Below are positions 25,491 through 34,567 of a stretch of 64,000 nt of DNA, in pieces. Under the pieces are notes generated by a model. It was given only the letters and a program-made list of their open reading frames with translations. It ran no database searches and was not told where the DNA came from. Each line of letters begins with the position of its first letter. The first letter of the stretch is position 1. The position numbers and the translations under genes were made by a program. Origin of the DNA: Actinomycetota bacterium (GTDB taxonomy: Bacteria > Actinomycetota > Acidimicrobiia > Acidimicrobiales > AC-14); contig VAWU01000032.1 in assembly GCA_005888325.1 (NCBI GenBank), forward strand, positions 1 through 64,000, given 5' to 3'.

Positions 25491-26870
25491 TCAGAGGATC
25501 CCGCCCCGAGTCATGGCCTCGACGTCGAGGGCGCGGTCGACGTCGGCCTCGCTCATCAGTCGCCGCTCGAGGACGACCTCGCGCAGCGTCTTCCCCTCGG
25601 CCATCGACTGCTTGATGACCTTGGCCGTCTCGTCGTAGCCGATGTACGGGGTGAGGGCGGCGCTGATCGACGGCGACGAGAGGGCGTGGCGCCGGCACTG
25701 CTCTTCGTTCGCCTCGATGCCCACGACGCAGCGCCGGGCGAACGCGCGCGACACCGACGCGAGGAGGCGGATCGACTCCAGCAGGTTGCGGCCCATCACC
25801 GGCAGCATGACGTTGAGCTCGAAGTTGCCCAGCGCGCCGCTGAAGCCCATCGCCGCGTCGTTGCCGATTACCTGCGCCGCCACCTGACACACGGCCTCGG
25901 GGATGACGGGGTTGACCTTTCCCGGCATGATCGAGCTGCCCGGTTGCAAATCAGGGATCCGGATCTCGCCGAGCCCCGTGCGCGGTCCGCTGCCCATCCA
26001 ACGCAGGTCGTTCGCGATCTTGACGAGCGACACCGCGATCGTCCGCAACGCGCCCGACGTCTCGACGAGCGCGTCGCGCGCGCCCTGCGCCTCGAAGTGG
26101 TCGCGCGCTTCGGTGAGCGGCAGCTCGAGCTTCTGAGCGAGCGCCTTGATGACGCCGCGCGCGAACGTCTTCGGCGCGTTGAGGCCGGTGCCGACGGCGG
26201 TTCCGCCGAGAGGCAGCTCGCCGAGGCGAGGGAGGCACGCGTTCACGCGCTCGATGCCGTGCTCGACCGCGGCGGCGTAGCCGCCGAACTCCTGGCCCAG
26301 GGTGACGGGCGTGGCGTCCATCAGGTGAGTACGCCCCGACTTGACCACCGACTTGAACTGCCGCTGCTTCTTTCGCAGCGCGCGCGCCAGCTCGTCGAGC
26401 GCGGGCAGAAGGTCGACGAGCACCGCTTGGGTCGCGGCGACGTGGATCGCAGACGGAAACACGTCGTTCGACGATTGCGACGCGTTGACATCGTCGTTCG
26501 GGTGCACGCGCCTGCCGAGCGCGACGGACGCCATGTTCGCGAGCACCTCGTTCGTGTTCATGTTCGAAGACGTGCCCGATCCCGTCTGGAAGACGTCGAT
26601 CGGGAAGTGGTCGTCCCACGCGCCTGTCGCGACCTCGTCGGCCGCGTCCGCGATGGCCCGCGCCACGTCGCGGTCGACGATCTTCAACCGGGCGTTCACG
26701 AGCGCGGCGGCTCCCTTGATCTGCGCCAGCGCCGCGATCAGGCCCCGCTCGATGCGCAGGCCGGAGATGGGGAAGTTCTCGACTGCACGCTGCGTCTGCG
26801 CGCCCCAGCGCGCGTCGGCCGGCACCTTCACCTCGCCCATCGAGTCGTGCTCGATCCTGTACTCAGTCAT
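25491..26870 (-). CDS. fumC: Fumarate hydratase class II
   Basis: 459 aa, full length. It has [45 protein letters not shown], and the superfamily signature [11 protein letters not shown] (about residue 315) with its catalytic serine loop. It interconverts fumarate and L-malate in the TCA cycle. Single gene facing a 242-bp gap. Confidence 0.95.
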   Translation of the reverse strand: MTEYRIEHDSMGEVKVPADARWGAQTQRAVENFPISGLRIERGLIAALAQIKGAAALVNARLKIVDRDVARAIADAADEVATGAWDDHFPIDVFQTGSGTSSNMNTNEVLANMASVALGRRVHPNDDVNASQSSNDVFPSAIHVAATQAVLVDLLPALDELARALRKKQRQFKSVVKSGRTHLMDATPVTLGQEFGGYAAAVEHGIERVNACLPRLGELPLGGTAVGTGLNAPKTFARGVIKALAQKLELPLTEARDHFEAQGARDALVETSGALRTIAVSLVKIANDLRWMGSGPRTGLGEIRIPDLQPGSSIMPGKVNPVIPEAVCQVAAQVIGNDAAMGFSGALGNFELNVMLPVMGRNLLESIRLLASVSRAFARRCVVGIEANEEQCRRHALSSPSISAALTPYIGYDETAKVIKQSMAEGKTLREVVLERRLMSEADVDRALDVEAMTRGGIL

Positions 26871-27013
26871 CGCGGGCGACGGTAGCGCAGGGTCCCCCGC
26901 GTGCGACTCACGCGGCGCTAGGTTGCGGCTCGCGGAGTAGTTCGGTAGGGTCCGGCTGTCCAGATCGCGCAGCTTGTGTTTGTCGCGCGCCCGGCTGAGC
27001 GGTCTTGAACGGG

Positions 27014-27082
27014 CTCAACAGCCACTGAGGTTCAACACACCAGTGAGGCTCAACAGCCACTGAGACTCAACAGCCATTGGGA
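27014..27082. repeat. 17-18-bp tandem repeat, four copies
   Basis: Four abutting units: CTCAACAGCCACTGAGG (27014-27030), TTCAACACACCAGTGAGG (27031-27048), CTCAACAGCCACTGAGA (27049-27065), CTCAACAGCCATTGGGA (27066-27082). They lie 31 bp upstream of the NlpC/P60 start in the 242-bp fumC-NlpC gap; the rest of the gap (26871-27013) shows no clear element. Confidence 0.85.
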
Positions 27083-27112
27083 ACCGAGAACCCCATCGGG
27101 ATGTGAGGCCGC

Positions 27113-28198
27113 ATGACCCCACGGCACCGACGGCGGCTCGGCGTACTCGTCGGGATCGCTCTTCTGTCATCGCCGTTCCTGGCGACGGCCGGATCGGCGA
27201 CCCCCCTCGGCGACAAGCAGGCGGAAGCGGCTCGCCTGGCCGCGCAAATCGACGCGCAGGGCGCGCGACTGAGCGCGCTCGACGAGCAGTACAACCGCGC
27301 CGTCCTCAAGGTGCAGGGGAGCGCCGATGCACTCGCGGCGGCGGAGCGCGACATCACGTCCGCCAACGATCGCTTCGCGAAGGCGCGCGTCCGACTGGCC
27401 CGTCACGCGGTCGCCGCGTACGTGCACGGCGGTGCGACGTCGATGGTCGAGCAACTCGCCCAGAGCGACGGGGCCGATCTCACGTTGCGCAACCAGTACA
27501 TCGAGACCGCGGCCGCCGACGAGCGCAACGCCATCGACTCGCTCAAGGCTTCACGCGAAGACCTCGGTCGCCTGCGCGAACGTCTCGTCGCGGCCCGCAA
27601 GGCCGCCGACGACGCCGTGGCCAAGGTCGCGGCCGACCGCCAGCGGATCCAGGATGCCAACGACGCGCTCGACCGTACCTACCGTCGCGTCACCGGCGAG
27701 GTGGCACAGCTCGTCGCGGCGGAGCAGGCGCGGCGCGACGCCGAGGCCCGCCGGCGCGCGCAAGCCGCGGTGAGCGCGCGACAGGCGCAGACGACCACGC
27801 ACGGCTCACGATCGTCGGCGCCTCCCGTGTCGAGGCCGGCGCCGCCGCAGGGAAAGGGCGCGGGTCAGGCGGTCGCGGTCGCGCGCGCCCAGATCGGGAA
27901 GCCGTACCGCTGGGGCGCCTCGGGGCCCGACAGCTTCGACTGCTCCGGCCTCACGATGTACGCGTGGCGGGCGGCCGGCGTGTCACTGCCGCACTCGACC
28001 TACGCGCAATGGGCGGCGACGGCGCACATCTCGCAATCCGACCTCCAGCCGGGCGACCTCGTGTTCTTCAGCGGCCTGAACCACATGGCGATCTACTCGG
28101 GCGGCGGGATGATGATCGAGGCGCCGCACACCGGGCTGAACGTGCGAGAGGTCCCGCTCCGCACGGGCGACTTCTACGGCGCCAGCCGACCCGGTTAG
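27113..28198 (+). CDS. Secreted NlpC/P60 peptidoglycan endopeptidase
   Basis: 361 aa. A signal peptide (to about GSAT, residue 29) is followed by a long coiled coil (about 33-225) rich in Ala, Arg and Gln, as in RipA/PcsB-type hydrolases, a Ser/Pro linker (about 227-250), and an NlpC/P60 domain. The domain has YRWGASGPDSFDCSGLTMYAW (nucleophile Cys), a catalytic His in GLNHMAIYSG and a polar residue in IEAPHTG. It cleaves peptide stems of peptidoglycan during cell separation. The coiled coil would serve autoinhibition or septal recruitment. The upstream tandem repeats may affect expression. Confidence 0.9.
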   Translation: MTPRHRRRLGVLVGIALLSSPFLATAGSATPLGDKQAEAARLAAQIDAQGARLSALDEQYNRAVLKVQGSADALAAAERDITSANDRFAKARVRLARHAVAAYVHGGATSMVEQLAQSDGADLTLRNQYIETAAADERNAIDSLKASREDLGRLRERLVAARKAADDAVAKVAADRQRIQDANDALDRTYRRVTGEVAQLVAAEQARRDAEARRRAQAAVSARQAQTTTHGSRSSAPPVSRPAPPQGKGAGQAVAVARAQIGKPYRWGASGPDSFDCSGLTMYAWRAAGVSLPHSTYAQWAATAHISQSDLQPGDLVFFSGLNHMAIYSGGGMMIEAPHTGLNVREVPLRTGDFYGASRPG

Positions 28199-28213
28199 AA
28201 CGCGGACCCGCGC

Positions 28214-29164
28214 GTGCACGCGGTGACGATCGTCGACGGGAAGCTCCTCTGGCGCGAGCATCCCGACCCCTCCCCCGGCACCGGTGAGCTGCTCGTCGCC
28301 GTGCACGCGGCGGGCCTCAACGGGGCCGACATGCTCCAGCGTCACGGGCTCTACCCGCCGCCACCCGGAGTCCCCGCGGACGCGCCCGGCCTCGAGCTGG
28401 CAGGCGAGGTCGTGGCCGTCGGCCCCGGCGTGCAGCGCTTCCGCGTCGGCGACCGGGTGATGGCGGTGGTGGGCGGTGGTGGCCAGGCCGAGCTCGCCGT
28501 GGTGCACGAGCGCACCGCCTTGCCGGTGCCCGACGGCGTCTCCTGGGAAGCGGCGGGCGGCTTCCCCGAGGTCTTCACCACCGCCCACGACGCGCTGTTC
28601 AGCCAGTGCGGGCTGGCGATGGGCGAGCGGGCCCTCGTGCACGGCGCCGCCGGAGGCGTGGGTACCGCCGGGGTGCAGCTCGCGGTGGCGGCCGCCGCCC
28701 AGGTCACTGCGACGGTGCGCAACCCCGACCGGCGCGAAGCCGTCGCCGCGTTCGGCGCCACCGTCGTGGCACCCGACGGCCTCGAGGGGCACGGTCCCTT
28801 CGACGTCATCCTCGAGCTCGTGGGGGCGCCGAACATGGCGGCCAACCTCGAGGCGCTCGCGCTCGGCGGGCGCATCGCGGTGATCGGGGTCGGCTCGGGC
28901 GCAGTGGCCGAGATCAACCTCCACACCCTGATGGAGAGGCGGGGACGCATCCACGGGTCCACCCTGCGCCCCCGGCCGCTCGAGCAGAAGGCCGACGCGG
29001 CCCGCAAGGTCGAGGCGCACGTGCTGCCCCTCCTCGCGGCGGGCCGGGTCACCGTGCCCATCGCGGCGACGTTCCCGATGCCGGAGGCGGAGGCCGCGTA
29101 CGACCACTTCGCCGCGGGCGGCAAGCTCGGCAACGTCGTGTTGGTGGCAGCCGGAGCTCGGTGA
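28214..29164 (+). CDS. NADPH:quinone oxidoreductase family (MDR)
   Basis: 316 aa, GTG start. Zinc-free medium-chain dehydrogenase: N-terminal GroES-like domain (GTGELLVAVHAAGLNGADMLQR, GLELAGEVVAVGPGV), then the NADPH Rossmann motif VHGAAGGVGTAGVQLA. The conserved Cys/His zinc ligands are absent. PIG3-like relatives reduce quinones. Overlaps the next gene (TGATG). Confidence 0.85.
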   Translation: MHAVTIVDGKLLWREHPDPSPGTGELLVAVHAAGLNGADMLQRHGLYPPPPGVPADAPGLELAGEVVAVGPGVQRFRVGDRVMAVVGGGGQAELAVVHERTALPVPDGVSWEAAGGFPEVFTTAHDALFSQCGLAMGERALVHGAAGGVGTAGVQLAVAAAAQVTATVRNPDRREAVAAFGATVVAPDGLEGHGPFDVILELVGAPNMAANLEALALGGRIAVIGVGSGAVAEINLHTLMERRGRIHGSTLRPRPLEQKADAARKVEAHVLPLLAAGRVTVPIAATFPMPEAEAAYDHFAAGGKLGNVVLVAAGAR

Positions 29165-29661
29165 TGGCAGGCCGCATCCACCTGGCCGTCGTGGGCGGGA
29201 GCGAGGCTGACGACGCCACGTGCCGGCGGGCCGAGGCCGTGGGCGAGGCGCTGGCCCGGCGGGGCGCGCTGCTCGTGTGCGGCGGGCTCGGCGGCGTGAT
29301 GGAAGCTGCATGCCGCGGCGCGCGGGCGGCGGGCGGCACGACCCTCGGCATCCTGCCCGGCACGGATCGACGGGCCGCCAACCCGTTCGTCGACGTCGTG
29401 GTGCCCACCGGCATGGGGGAGGCGCGGAACGCGCTCGTGGTGCTCTGCGCCGACGCGTTGGTGGCCGTGGGAGGCGAGTTCGGGACGCTGTCCGAGATCG
29501 CGCTCGCCCTGCGAAGCGGCAAGCCGGCGGTCGGCCTCGACACCTGGGAGCTGCGGCGCAACGGCCGCGCCGTCGATGCCATCGTGCCCGCCACCAGCCC
29601 CGAGCAGGCCGTCGAGCTGGCCCTCGGCCTCGCCGCCGCGTCCCGCGACGACACCGTCTGA
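29164..29661 (+). CDS. LOG-like / TIGR00725-family nucleotide-binding protein
   Basis: 165 aa. Rossmann-like fold with VVGGSEADDATCRRAEAVG, VCGGLGGVMEAACRGARAAGG and the C-terminal VGGEFGTLSEIALALRSGKP. The PGGxGTxxE motif of cytokinin-type LOG phosphoribohydrolases reads VGGEFGTLSE, so it belongs to the TIGR00725 side branch, whose biochemical role is poorly known. Co-translated with the quinone oxidoreductase. Confidence 0.8.
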   Translation: MAGRIHLAVVGGSEADDATCRRAEAVGEALARRGALLVCGGLGGVMEAACRGARAAGGTTLGILPGTDRRAANPFVDVVVPTGMGEARNALVVLCADALVAVGGEFGTLSEIALALRSGKPAVGLDTWELRRNGRAVDAIVPATSPEQAVELALGLAAASRDDTV

Positions 29662-29700
29662 TCCTGACCGGGCCGTCGACGCTCGATTACGGTCGAGCCG

Positions 29701-31278
29701 ATGGATGTGGCCGACGTGCGTACTGGCCGGCGGCCGCCTCGAGCGTCAGTGGTGCCGTCCCCCCGCCACACCCCCCGCCGCCCGCGGCGCCCGCTGATCG
29801 GCGCCGCCATCGCCGCCGCCGTCCTCCTCGGTGTCGCGCTGCGGTTCTGGACCACGTCCGACCTCTGGCTCGACGAGGCCCTCACCGTGAACATCGCCCG
29901 CCTCCCGCTGGGCGACATCGGGGGGGCGCTCCGCCACGACGGCGCCCCGCCGCTCTACTACTACCTGCTCCACCTCTGGATCCAGCGCTTCGGCGAAGGC
30001 GACGTCGCGGTGCGGTCGCTCTCCGCGGTGTTCGGCATCGCCACGCTGCCGGTGATGTGGCTGGCGGCCCGCCGGATGGCGGGCCGGGCGGTGGCGTGGA
30101 CCGCCTTGGTCTTCCTGGCCACCTCGCCGTTCGGCATCCGCTACGGCACCGAAGCGCGCATGTACACGCTCGTCACCCTGCTCACGGTGCTGGGGTACCT
30201 GGCCCTCATGTCGGTGCTGGAGTCACCGACGCCGTTGCGCCTCCTCGGCCTGGCCCTGGTCACCGGCAGCCTCCTGCTCACCCACTACTGGGCGATCTAC
30301 CTCGCGGTCGCCACCGCACTGCCGCTCCTCTTCCTCGCGTGGCGGGGCCGGAAGCCGCACAACGCCCGCATCGCGCTCGTCGCCATGGCCGCGGGCTCGC
30401 TCCTCTTCGTCCCGTGGGTGCCGACCTTCCTCAGCCAGCTCCACCACACGGGGACCCCGTGGGCCAAGCCCGCGACGTTCCAGGCCATGGTCAACGCGAT
30501 CAGCGAGTTCGCCGGTGGCGTCGGCGATCCGGGCCGGGGCCTGGCGGTGGTGATCCTGGTGGTCGCCGGGCTCGCGGTGTTCGGACGCCCGATCGACGGC
30601 CGTCGCATCGAGCTGGACCTCCGCACCCAGCCGCGCGGCCGGGGTCTGGCCTTCGTGATCGCCGCGACCCTGATCATCGCCATCGCGGTGGGGTTGGTGA
30701 ACGGCAGCGGCTACGCGCCTCGGTACGCGGCCGTGGTGTTCGGCCTCTTCGTGCTGCTCATCGCGCTCGGCACCACCGTGTTCGTGGACCCGCGGGTGCG
30801 CTACGGCGTGATCGCGGTCGGGGTGGGGTTGGGCCTGGCCGCGGGGTTGACCAACATCACGGACCAGCGCACCCAGGCCGGCGATCTCGCCACCGCCATC
30901 GTCGCCCGGGCGCGACCAGGCGACGTCGTCGGCTACTGCCCCGACCAGCTCGGGCCCGGGGTGAGCCGCCTCCTCCCCGCCACGTACGTGCAGCTCACGT
31001 ACCCGCGCGCCGAGCCGCCTGCCATCGTCGACTGGGTCGACTACGAGAAGCGGGTGAAGGCCGCTGACCCGGTCGCGTTCGCCAACCTGCTCGACACCCG
31101 GGCGGGCCCGGGTCACAACGTCTTCCTCGTGTGGTCCGGCACCTACCGCACCCACGTGGGCATATGCGAGCAGATCGTCGTTCGGCTGTCCGCACTGCGG
31201 CCCGCCACCCGCGTGGTCCAGGCCCGTCCCGAGGAGTTCTTCGAGAGCGCGGAGCTGTACCGGTTCCAGTCGCGGTGA
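29701..31278 (+). CDS. GT-C glycosyltransferase, family 39-like
   Basis: 525 aa multi-pass membrane protein with about ten hydrophobic segments. The first periplasmic loop carries the acidic pair DLWLDEALTVN (Asp58/Glu59), then APPLYYYLLHLW and GIRYGTEARMYTLVTLL, all typical of polyprenyl-phosphate-dependent mannosyl/arabinosyl transferases. A large soluble C-terminal domain starts near residue 400. It transfers a sugar from a lipid-phosphate donor on the outer membrane face. GTGA overlap with a second GT-C gene indicates a shared role. Confidence 0.85.
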   Translation: MDVADVRTGRRPPRASVVPSPRHTPRRPRRPLIGAAIAAAVLLGVALRFWTTSDLWLDEALTVNIARLPLGDIGGALRHDGAPPLYYYLLHLWIQRFGEGDVAVRSLSAVFGIATLPVMWLAARRMAGRAVAWTALVFLATSPFGIRYGTEARMYTLVTLLTVLGYLALMSVLESPTPLRLLGLALVTGSLLLTHYWAIYLAVATALPLLFLAWRGRKPHNARIALVAMAAGSLLFVPWVPTFLSQLHHTGTPWAKPATFQAMVNAISEFAGGVGDPGRGLAVVILVVAGLAVFGRPIDGRRIELDLRTQPRGRGLAFVIAATLIIAIAVGLVNGSGYAPRYAAVVFGLFVLLIALGTTVFVDPRVRYGVIAVGVGLGLAAGLTNITDQRTQAGDLATAIVARARPGDVVGYCPDQLGPGVSRLLPATYVQLTYPRAEPPAIVDWVDYEKRVKAADPVAFANLLDTRAGPGHNVFLVWSGTYRTHVGICEQIVVRLSALRPATRVVQARPEEFFESAELYRFQSR

Positions 31279-32399
31279 GCCTCGCCGACCGGCGGGGCGA
31301 CGGCGCGCTGACCGCGGTCCTCCCGGGATGGATCACCGCCCGCCTGCTCGTGGGGGGCGCGCTGGCGCTGTCCCGTTTCCTCGTCGACGAGCTGCACCCG
31401 GCCGCGGCGGGCGCCGCGGCCAGGGCCCACCAGGGGCTGCTGGCATGGGACGCCTCCTGGTACGCGCGCATCGCCGAGCACGGGTACGCGCCACTGCCCG
31501 ACGAGAGCATCCGGTTCTTCCCCCTCATCCCCGTCCTCACCCGCGGGCTCGCGGACGTCACGCCGTTCGACGAGCGCGCCGCGCTGGTCGTCGTCGCCAA
31601 CGCGTCGGCTCTCGCACTGGGGCTGCTTCTGTACCGGCTGGTGCGTCTCGAGACCGGTGACGCCGCGCTCGCTCGGCGCTCGGTGTGGCTCATGGCGCTC
31701 GCACCGCCGGCGTACGTCTTCGTGATGGGTTACACCGAGGCCACCGCGAGCGTGCTGGCGGTAGCGACGTTCCTCGCACTGCGCACCCGGCGTTGGGGGT
31801 GGGCGGCGCTGGCCGGCGCGCTGGCCGGCCTGGCCCGGCCCGTCGGCGTCCTGCTCGTCGTGCCCGCGGCCATCGAGGCCGCCCGGAGTTGGCGGGCGGT
31901 CAGACCGCGGGAGCGCTTCCGGCGTCTGGTCGCGCTGGTCGCGCCCGCCGCGGGAGCGGGCGTCTACCTGGGCTGGGTGCAGCTGCACTTCGGCGACTGG
32001 CTCCTGCCCTTGCGGATCCAGCGGCGCCACAACCTGCGCGGCTCGTTCGCCAATCCGATCACCACCCTCGACCACGCGACGCGAGGGCTGCTGGACGGCC
32101 ACGAGGTGGGCACCGGGTTGCACGTGCCGTGGGCGGTCCTGCTCGCCGTCGGGGTGGTCATCAGCCTCCGGCGCTGGCCCCTGTCGTACGGCGCGTTCGC
32201 GGCCGCCATGCTGGCGGCCGGGATCAGCTCGAGCAACCTCGACTCCCTCGAGCGCTACGCGCTCAGCGCGTTCCCGTTCGTGCTGGTGGCGGCCGGCCTT
32301 CTGAGGCGCGAGTGGCTCGAGCGAGGCGTATTGGTGCTGAGCGGCGGCGCCATGGTCGGCTACGCCGTGCTCGTCTTCCTCAGCGCGGCCGTCCCGTGA
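31275..32399 (+). CDS. GT-C membrane mannosyltransferase, PIG-V-like
   Basis: 374 aa from GTG 31275. About eight to nine transmembrane helices; the first loop has WDASWYARIAEHGY, the acidic site of the PIG-V/GT76-like family, and IRFFPLIPVLTRGLA follows. GYTEATASVLAVA and RPVGVLLVVPA are family-like. Probably works with the preceding GT-C enzyme on a cell-envelope glycolipid or glycoprotein. Confidence 0.8.
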   Translation: MSLADRRGDGALTAVLPGWITARLLVGGALALSRFLVDELHPAAAGAAARAHQGLLAWDASWYARIAEHGYAPLPDESIRFFPLIPVLTRGLADVTPFDERAALVVVANASALALGLLLYRLVRLETGDAALARRSVWLMALAPPAYVFVMGYTEATASVLAVATFLALRTRRWGWAALAGALAGLARPVGVLLVVPAAIEAARSWRAVRPRERFRRLVALVAPAAGAGVYLGWVQLHFGDWLLPLRIQRRHNLRGSFANPITTLDHATRGLLDGHEVGTGLHVPWAVLLAVGVVISLRRWPLSYGAFAAAMLAAGISSSNLDSLERYALSAFPFVLVAAGLLRREWLERGVLVLSGGAMVGYAVLVFLSAAVP

Positions 32400-32469
32400 G
32401 GCCGGGTAAGGTGGGGTGGCGTGTCAGCGCCACGGCCGACGGGGGACGTGCCGGGTACAAGGAGATCGC

Positions 32470-34026
32470 ATGCCTTCGACGAACGCGGTTTCGACCGACT
32501 CGACGCACGAGGACGACGAGCCGTCGACGCACGACGTGGTCATCATCGGGGCGGGCCCCGCGGGCCTGACCGCCGCCTATGAGCTGAGCAAGCGGGGAGA
32601 GGCCTCGACCGTCATCGAGGCCGACACGGTCGTCGGCGGCATCAGCCGCTCGGCCGAGCGAGACGGCTGGCGCTTCGACATCGGAGGCCATCGCTTCTTC
32701 ACCAAGGTCGCCGACGTGGAGCGCGTCTGGCACGAGATCCTGCCTCCGGAGGACTTCCTGCTCCGGCCGCGGATGAGCCGCATCTACTACAACGGCAAGT
32801 TCTTCGACTATCCCCTCCGCGCGGTGAACGCGCTCCGAGGCCTCGGCGTCATCGAGGCGACGCGCTGCGTCCTGTCCTACATGTGGGCGCGCATCCGCCC
32901 ACCCAAGGACCGGGAAAGCTTCGAGGGCTGGACCGTCTCGCGGTTCGGCTGGCGCCTGTACCGCACGTTCTTCAAGACCTACACCGAGAAGGTGTGGGGG
33001 GTGCCCGCTACCGAGATCAAGGCGGACTGGGCGGCCCAACGCATCAAGAACCTCTCGCTGTCCAAGGCCGTTTTGAACGCCATCCTCCCGAAGCGCAACC
33101 AGAAGGACATCACCAGCCTCATCGAGGAGTTCGAGTATCCCAAGTACGGCCCCGGGATGATGTGGGAGCGCTGCCGCGACATCGTCGAGGCGCGCGGCAC
33201 CAAGGTCCTGATGAGCAGCCGCGTGGTGGCGGTGCACCACGAGAACGGTCGGGCGGTCGCCGTCACCGCGGAGACCGACGGAGTGCCCACCCGCTACGCG
33301 TGCACCGAGGTCGTGTCGTCGATGCCGATCGGCGGTTTGCTCCGGGCCATGGACCCGCCCGTCCCCGAGCACGTGCGGGCGGCGGCCGACGGCCTCAGCT
33401 ACCGCGACTTCCTGACGATCGCGCTGGTCGTGCCCGAGGAGGCGGGGTTCCCCGACAACTGGATCTACGTCCACTCACCCGACGTGGCCCTTGGCCGCAT
33501 CCAGAACTTCGGCTCGTGGTCGCCCTACCTCGTCAAAGAGGGACGCACGTGCCTCGGGCTCGAGTACTTCGTCTTCGAGGGCGATCACCTCTGGGTCATG
33601 CCCGACGACCAGCTGGTCGCGCTGGGCGCGCGCGAGCTGCAGACGATCGGCTTGATCGAGCCCGGACAGGTCGAGGCCGGCTACGTCGTGCGCATGCCGA
33701 AGGCCTATCCGATGTACGACGACACCTATGCCGCCAATGTCCAGATGCTGCGCACCTGGCTGGCCGAAAACGCCCCCAACGTGTGGCCCGTCGGCCGCAA
33801 CGGGATGCACAAGTACAACAACCAGGATCACTCGATGTACACCGCCATGCTCACCGTCGAGAACATCATGGGTGCAGACCACGACATCTGGTCGGTGAAC
33901 GTCGAGGCCGAGTACCACGAGCAGAAGGCGGCCGAGGGGCCCGAGAACGCCGGCACCGGCCGAGACGCGCCCGTGCTCTCCCGCGATGTCGTCGACGCCG
34001 CCCGCGAGGCGCGCAAGCCCCTCTGA
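32470..34026 (+). CDS. FAD-dependent oxidoreductase, UDP-galactopyranose-mutase-like
   Basis: 518 aa from ATG 32470. The dinucleotide motif VVIIGAGPAGLTAAYELSKRG (residues 23-43) is followed by GGISRSAERDGWRFDIGGHRFFTK, typical of UDP-galactopyranose-mutase/protoporphyrinogen-oxidase-like flavoproteins, and the C-terminal FAD contact GRNGMHKYNNQDHSM. Several actinobacterial glycan loci carry such a protein; the adjoining GT-C genes support an envelope-glycan role. The substrate is not proven. The 21-bp repeat begins 22 bp after the stop. Confidence 0.8.
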   Translation: MPSTNAVSTDSTHEDDEPSTHDVVIIGAGPAGLTAAYELSKRGEASTVIEADTVVGGISRSAERDGWRFDIGGHRFFTKVADVERVWHEILPPEDFLLRPRMSRIYYNGKFFDYPLRAVNALRGLGVIEATRCVLSYMWARIRPPKDRESFEGWTVSRFGWRLYRTFFKTYTEKVWGVPATEIKADWAAQRIKNLSLSKAVLNAILPKRNQKDITSLIEEFEYPKYGPGMMWERCRDIVEARGTKVLMSSRVVAVHHENGRAVAVTAETDGVPTRYACTEVVSSMPIGGLLRAMDPPVPEHVRAAADGLSYRDFLTIALVVPEEAGFPDNWIYVHSPDVALGRIQNFGSWSPYLVKEGRTCLGLEYFVFEGDHLWVMPDDQLVALGARELQTIGLIEPGQVEAGYVVRMPKAYPMYDDTYAANVQMLRTWLAENAPNVWPVGRNGMHKYNNQDHSMYTAMLTVENIMGADHDIWSVNVEAEYHEQKAAEGPENAGTGRDAPVLSRDVVDAAREARKPL

Positions 34027-34048
34027 CGGATCGCGCGTCTCTCGGAGA

Positions 34049-34069
34049 GCCGATCGCCACTGACGGCCG
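34049..34069. repeat. 21-bp direct repeat, left copy
   Basis: Perfect 21-bp identity with 37112-37132; the core is CGATCGCCACTGACGG. It lies just after the flavoprotein stop codon. The two copies bracket about 3.04 kb containing the Flp pilin and the broken permease. Confidence 0.8.
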
Positions 34070-34137
34070 GCCGTCGCCGACTTCGCCCGTTCGTCCCAGT
34101 GCTGACGGCCTCAGAGAAGTCAACGGAGGAGAGACGC

Positions 34138-34332
34138 ATGGACCTGCTTGCCGCTTGGCACTACCTGCAAGCGAAGTTCAGCGGAACCGAAGACGAGCGA
34201 GGCGCGAGCCTCGTCGAGTATGCCCTCCTCGTCGCGCTCATCGCCGTCGTGTGTATCGCCGCCATCACGCTCTTGGGGAACAACGCGTCGACCAAGTTCA
34301 GCGACGTGGGCGGTTCGATCGGGGCTAGCTGA
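34138..34332 (+). CDS. Flp/Fap-type pilin
   Basis: 64 aa. A strong ribosome site GGAGGAGAG (34125-34133) precedes ATG 34138. Residues 20-48 have the class IVb prepilin signature: a Gly-Ala boundary (ERGASLVEYALL) with Glu at position +5 after the cleavage Gly, followed by the hydrophobic N-helix. The mature pilin would be about 42 aa, the small size typical of Flp. No Tad secretion genes, prepilin peptidase or TadE/F are in the window, so it is an orphan here; PilT at 4 kb belongs to a different, type IVa-like machine. Confidence 0.85.
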   Translation: MDLLAAWHYLQAKFSGTEDERGASLVEYALLVALIAVVCIAAITLLGNNASTKFSDVGGSIGAS

Positions 34333-34337
34333 CCGAG

Positions 34338-34383
34338 CACACATCCGGTGTGTGAGCAGGGGCGCTACCTACCTAGCGCCCCT
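34338..34383. terminator. Two hairpins after flp, probable terminator
   Basis: CACACA-TCCGG-TGTGTG (34338-34354) and a strong 10-bp perfect stem AGGGGCGCTA / TAGCGCCCCT (34358-34367, 34374-34383) with a 6-nt loop follow the pilin stop. There is no long T tract, so termination efficiency is a guess. Confidence 0.6.
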
Positions 34384-34567
34384 AGCTTCCACTGCTGGCG
34401 CATCCCTGCGGCGCGCGTAGAGACATCCCGGCCTGTCGCTCGTCGGGCCTGGCCGAGCATGATCTGCGGCCGAACGCTCGCGAGCCCGAAGCCACAAGGT
34501 TGCTGCTTGTGTAGCCGAGCGCGAGCATGCGCGGAAGGCTTCCCAACGAAGTCGGTCGAGGGTGCGA

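Noticed and set aside
26871-27013. ydaO-type (cyclic di-AMP) riboswitch upstream of the NlpC/P60 gene
   Set aside because: Such riboswitches often precede these genes, but I see none of the conserved core; only the tandem repeats are clear.
27014-27082. Tandem repeats considered as a CRISPR array
   Set aside because: Units abut each other with no spacers, and there are no cas genes. The same holds for 58067-58134.
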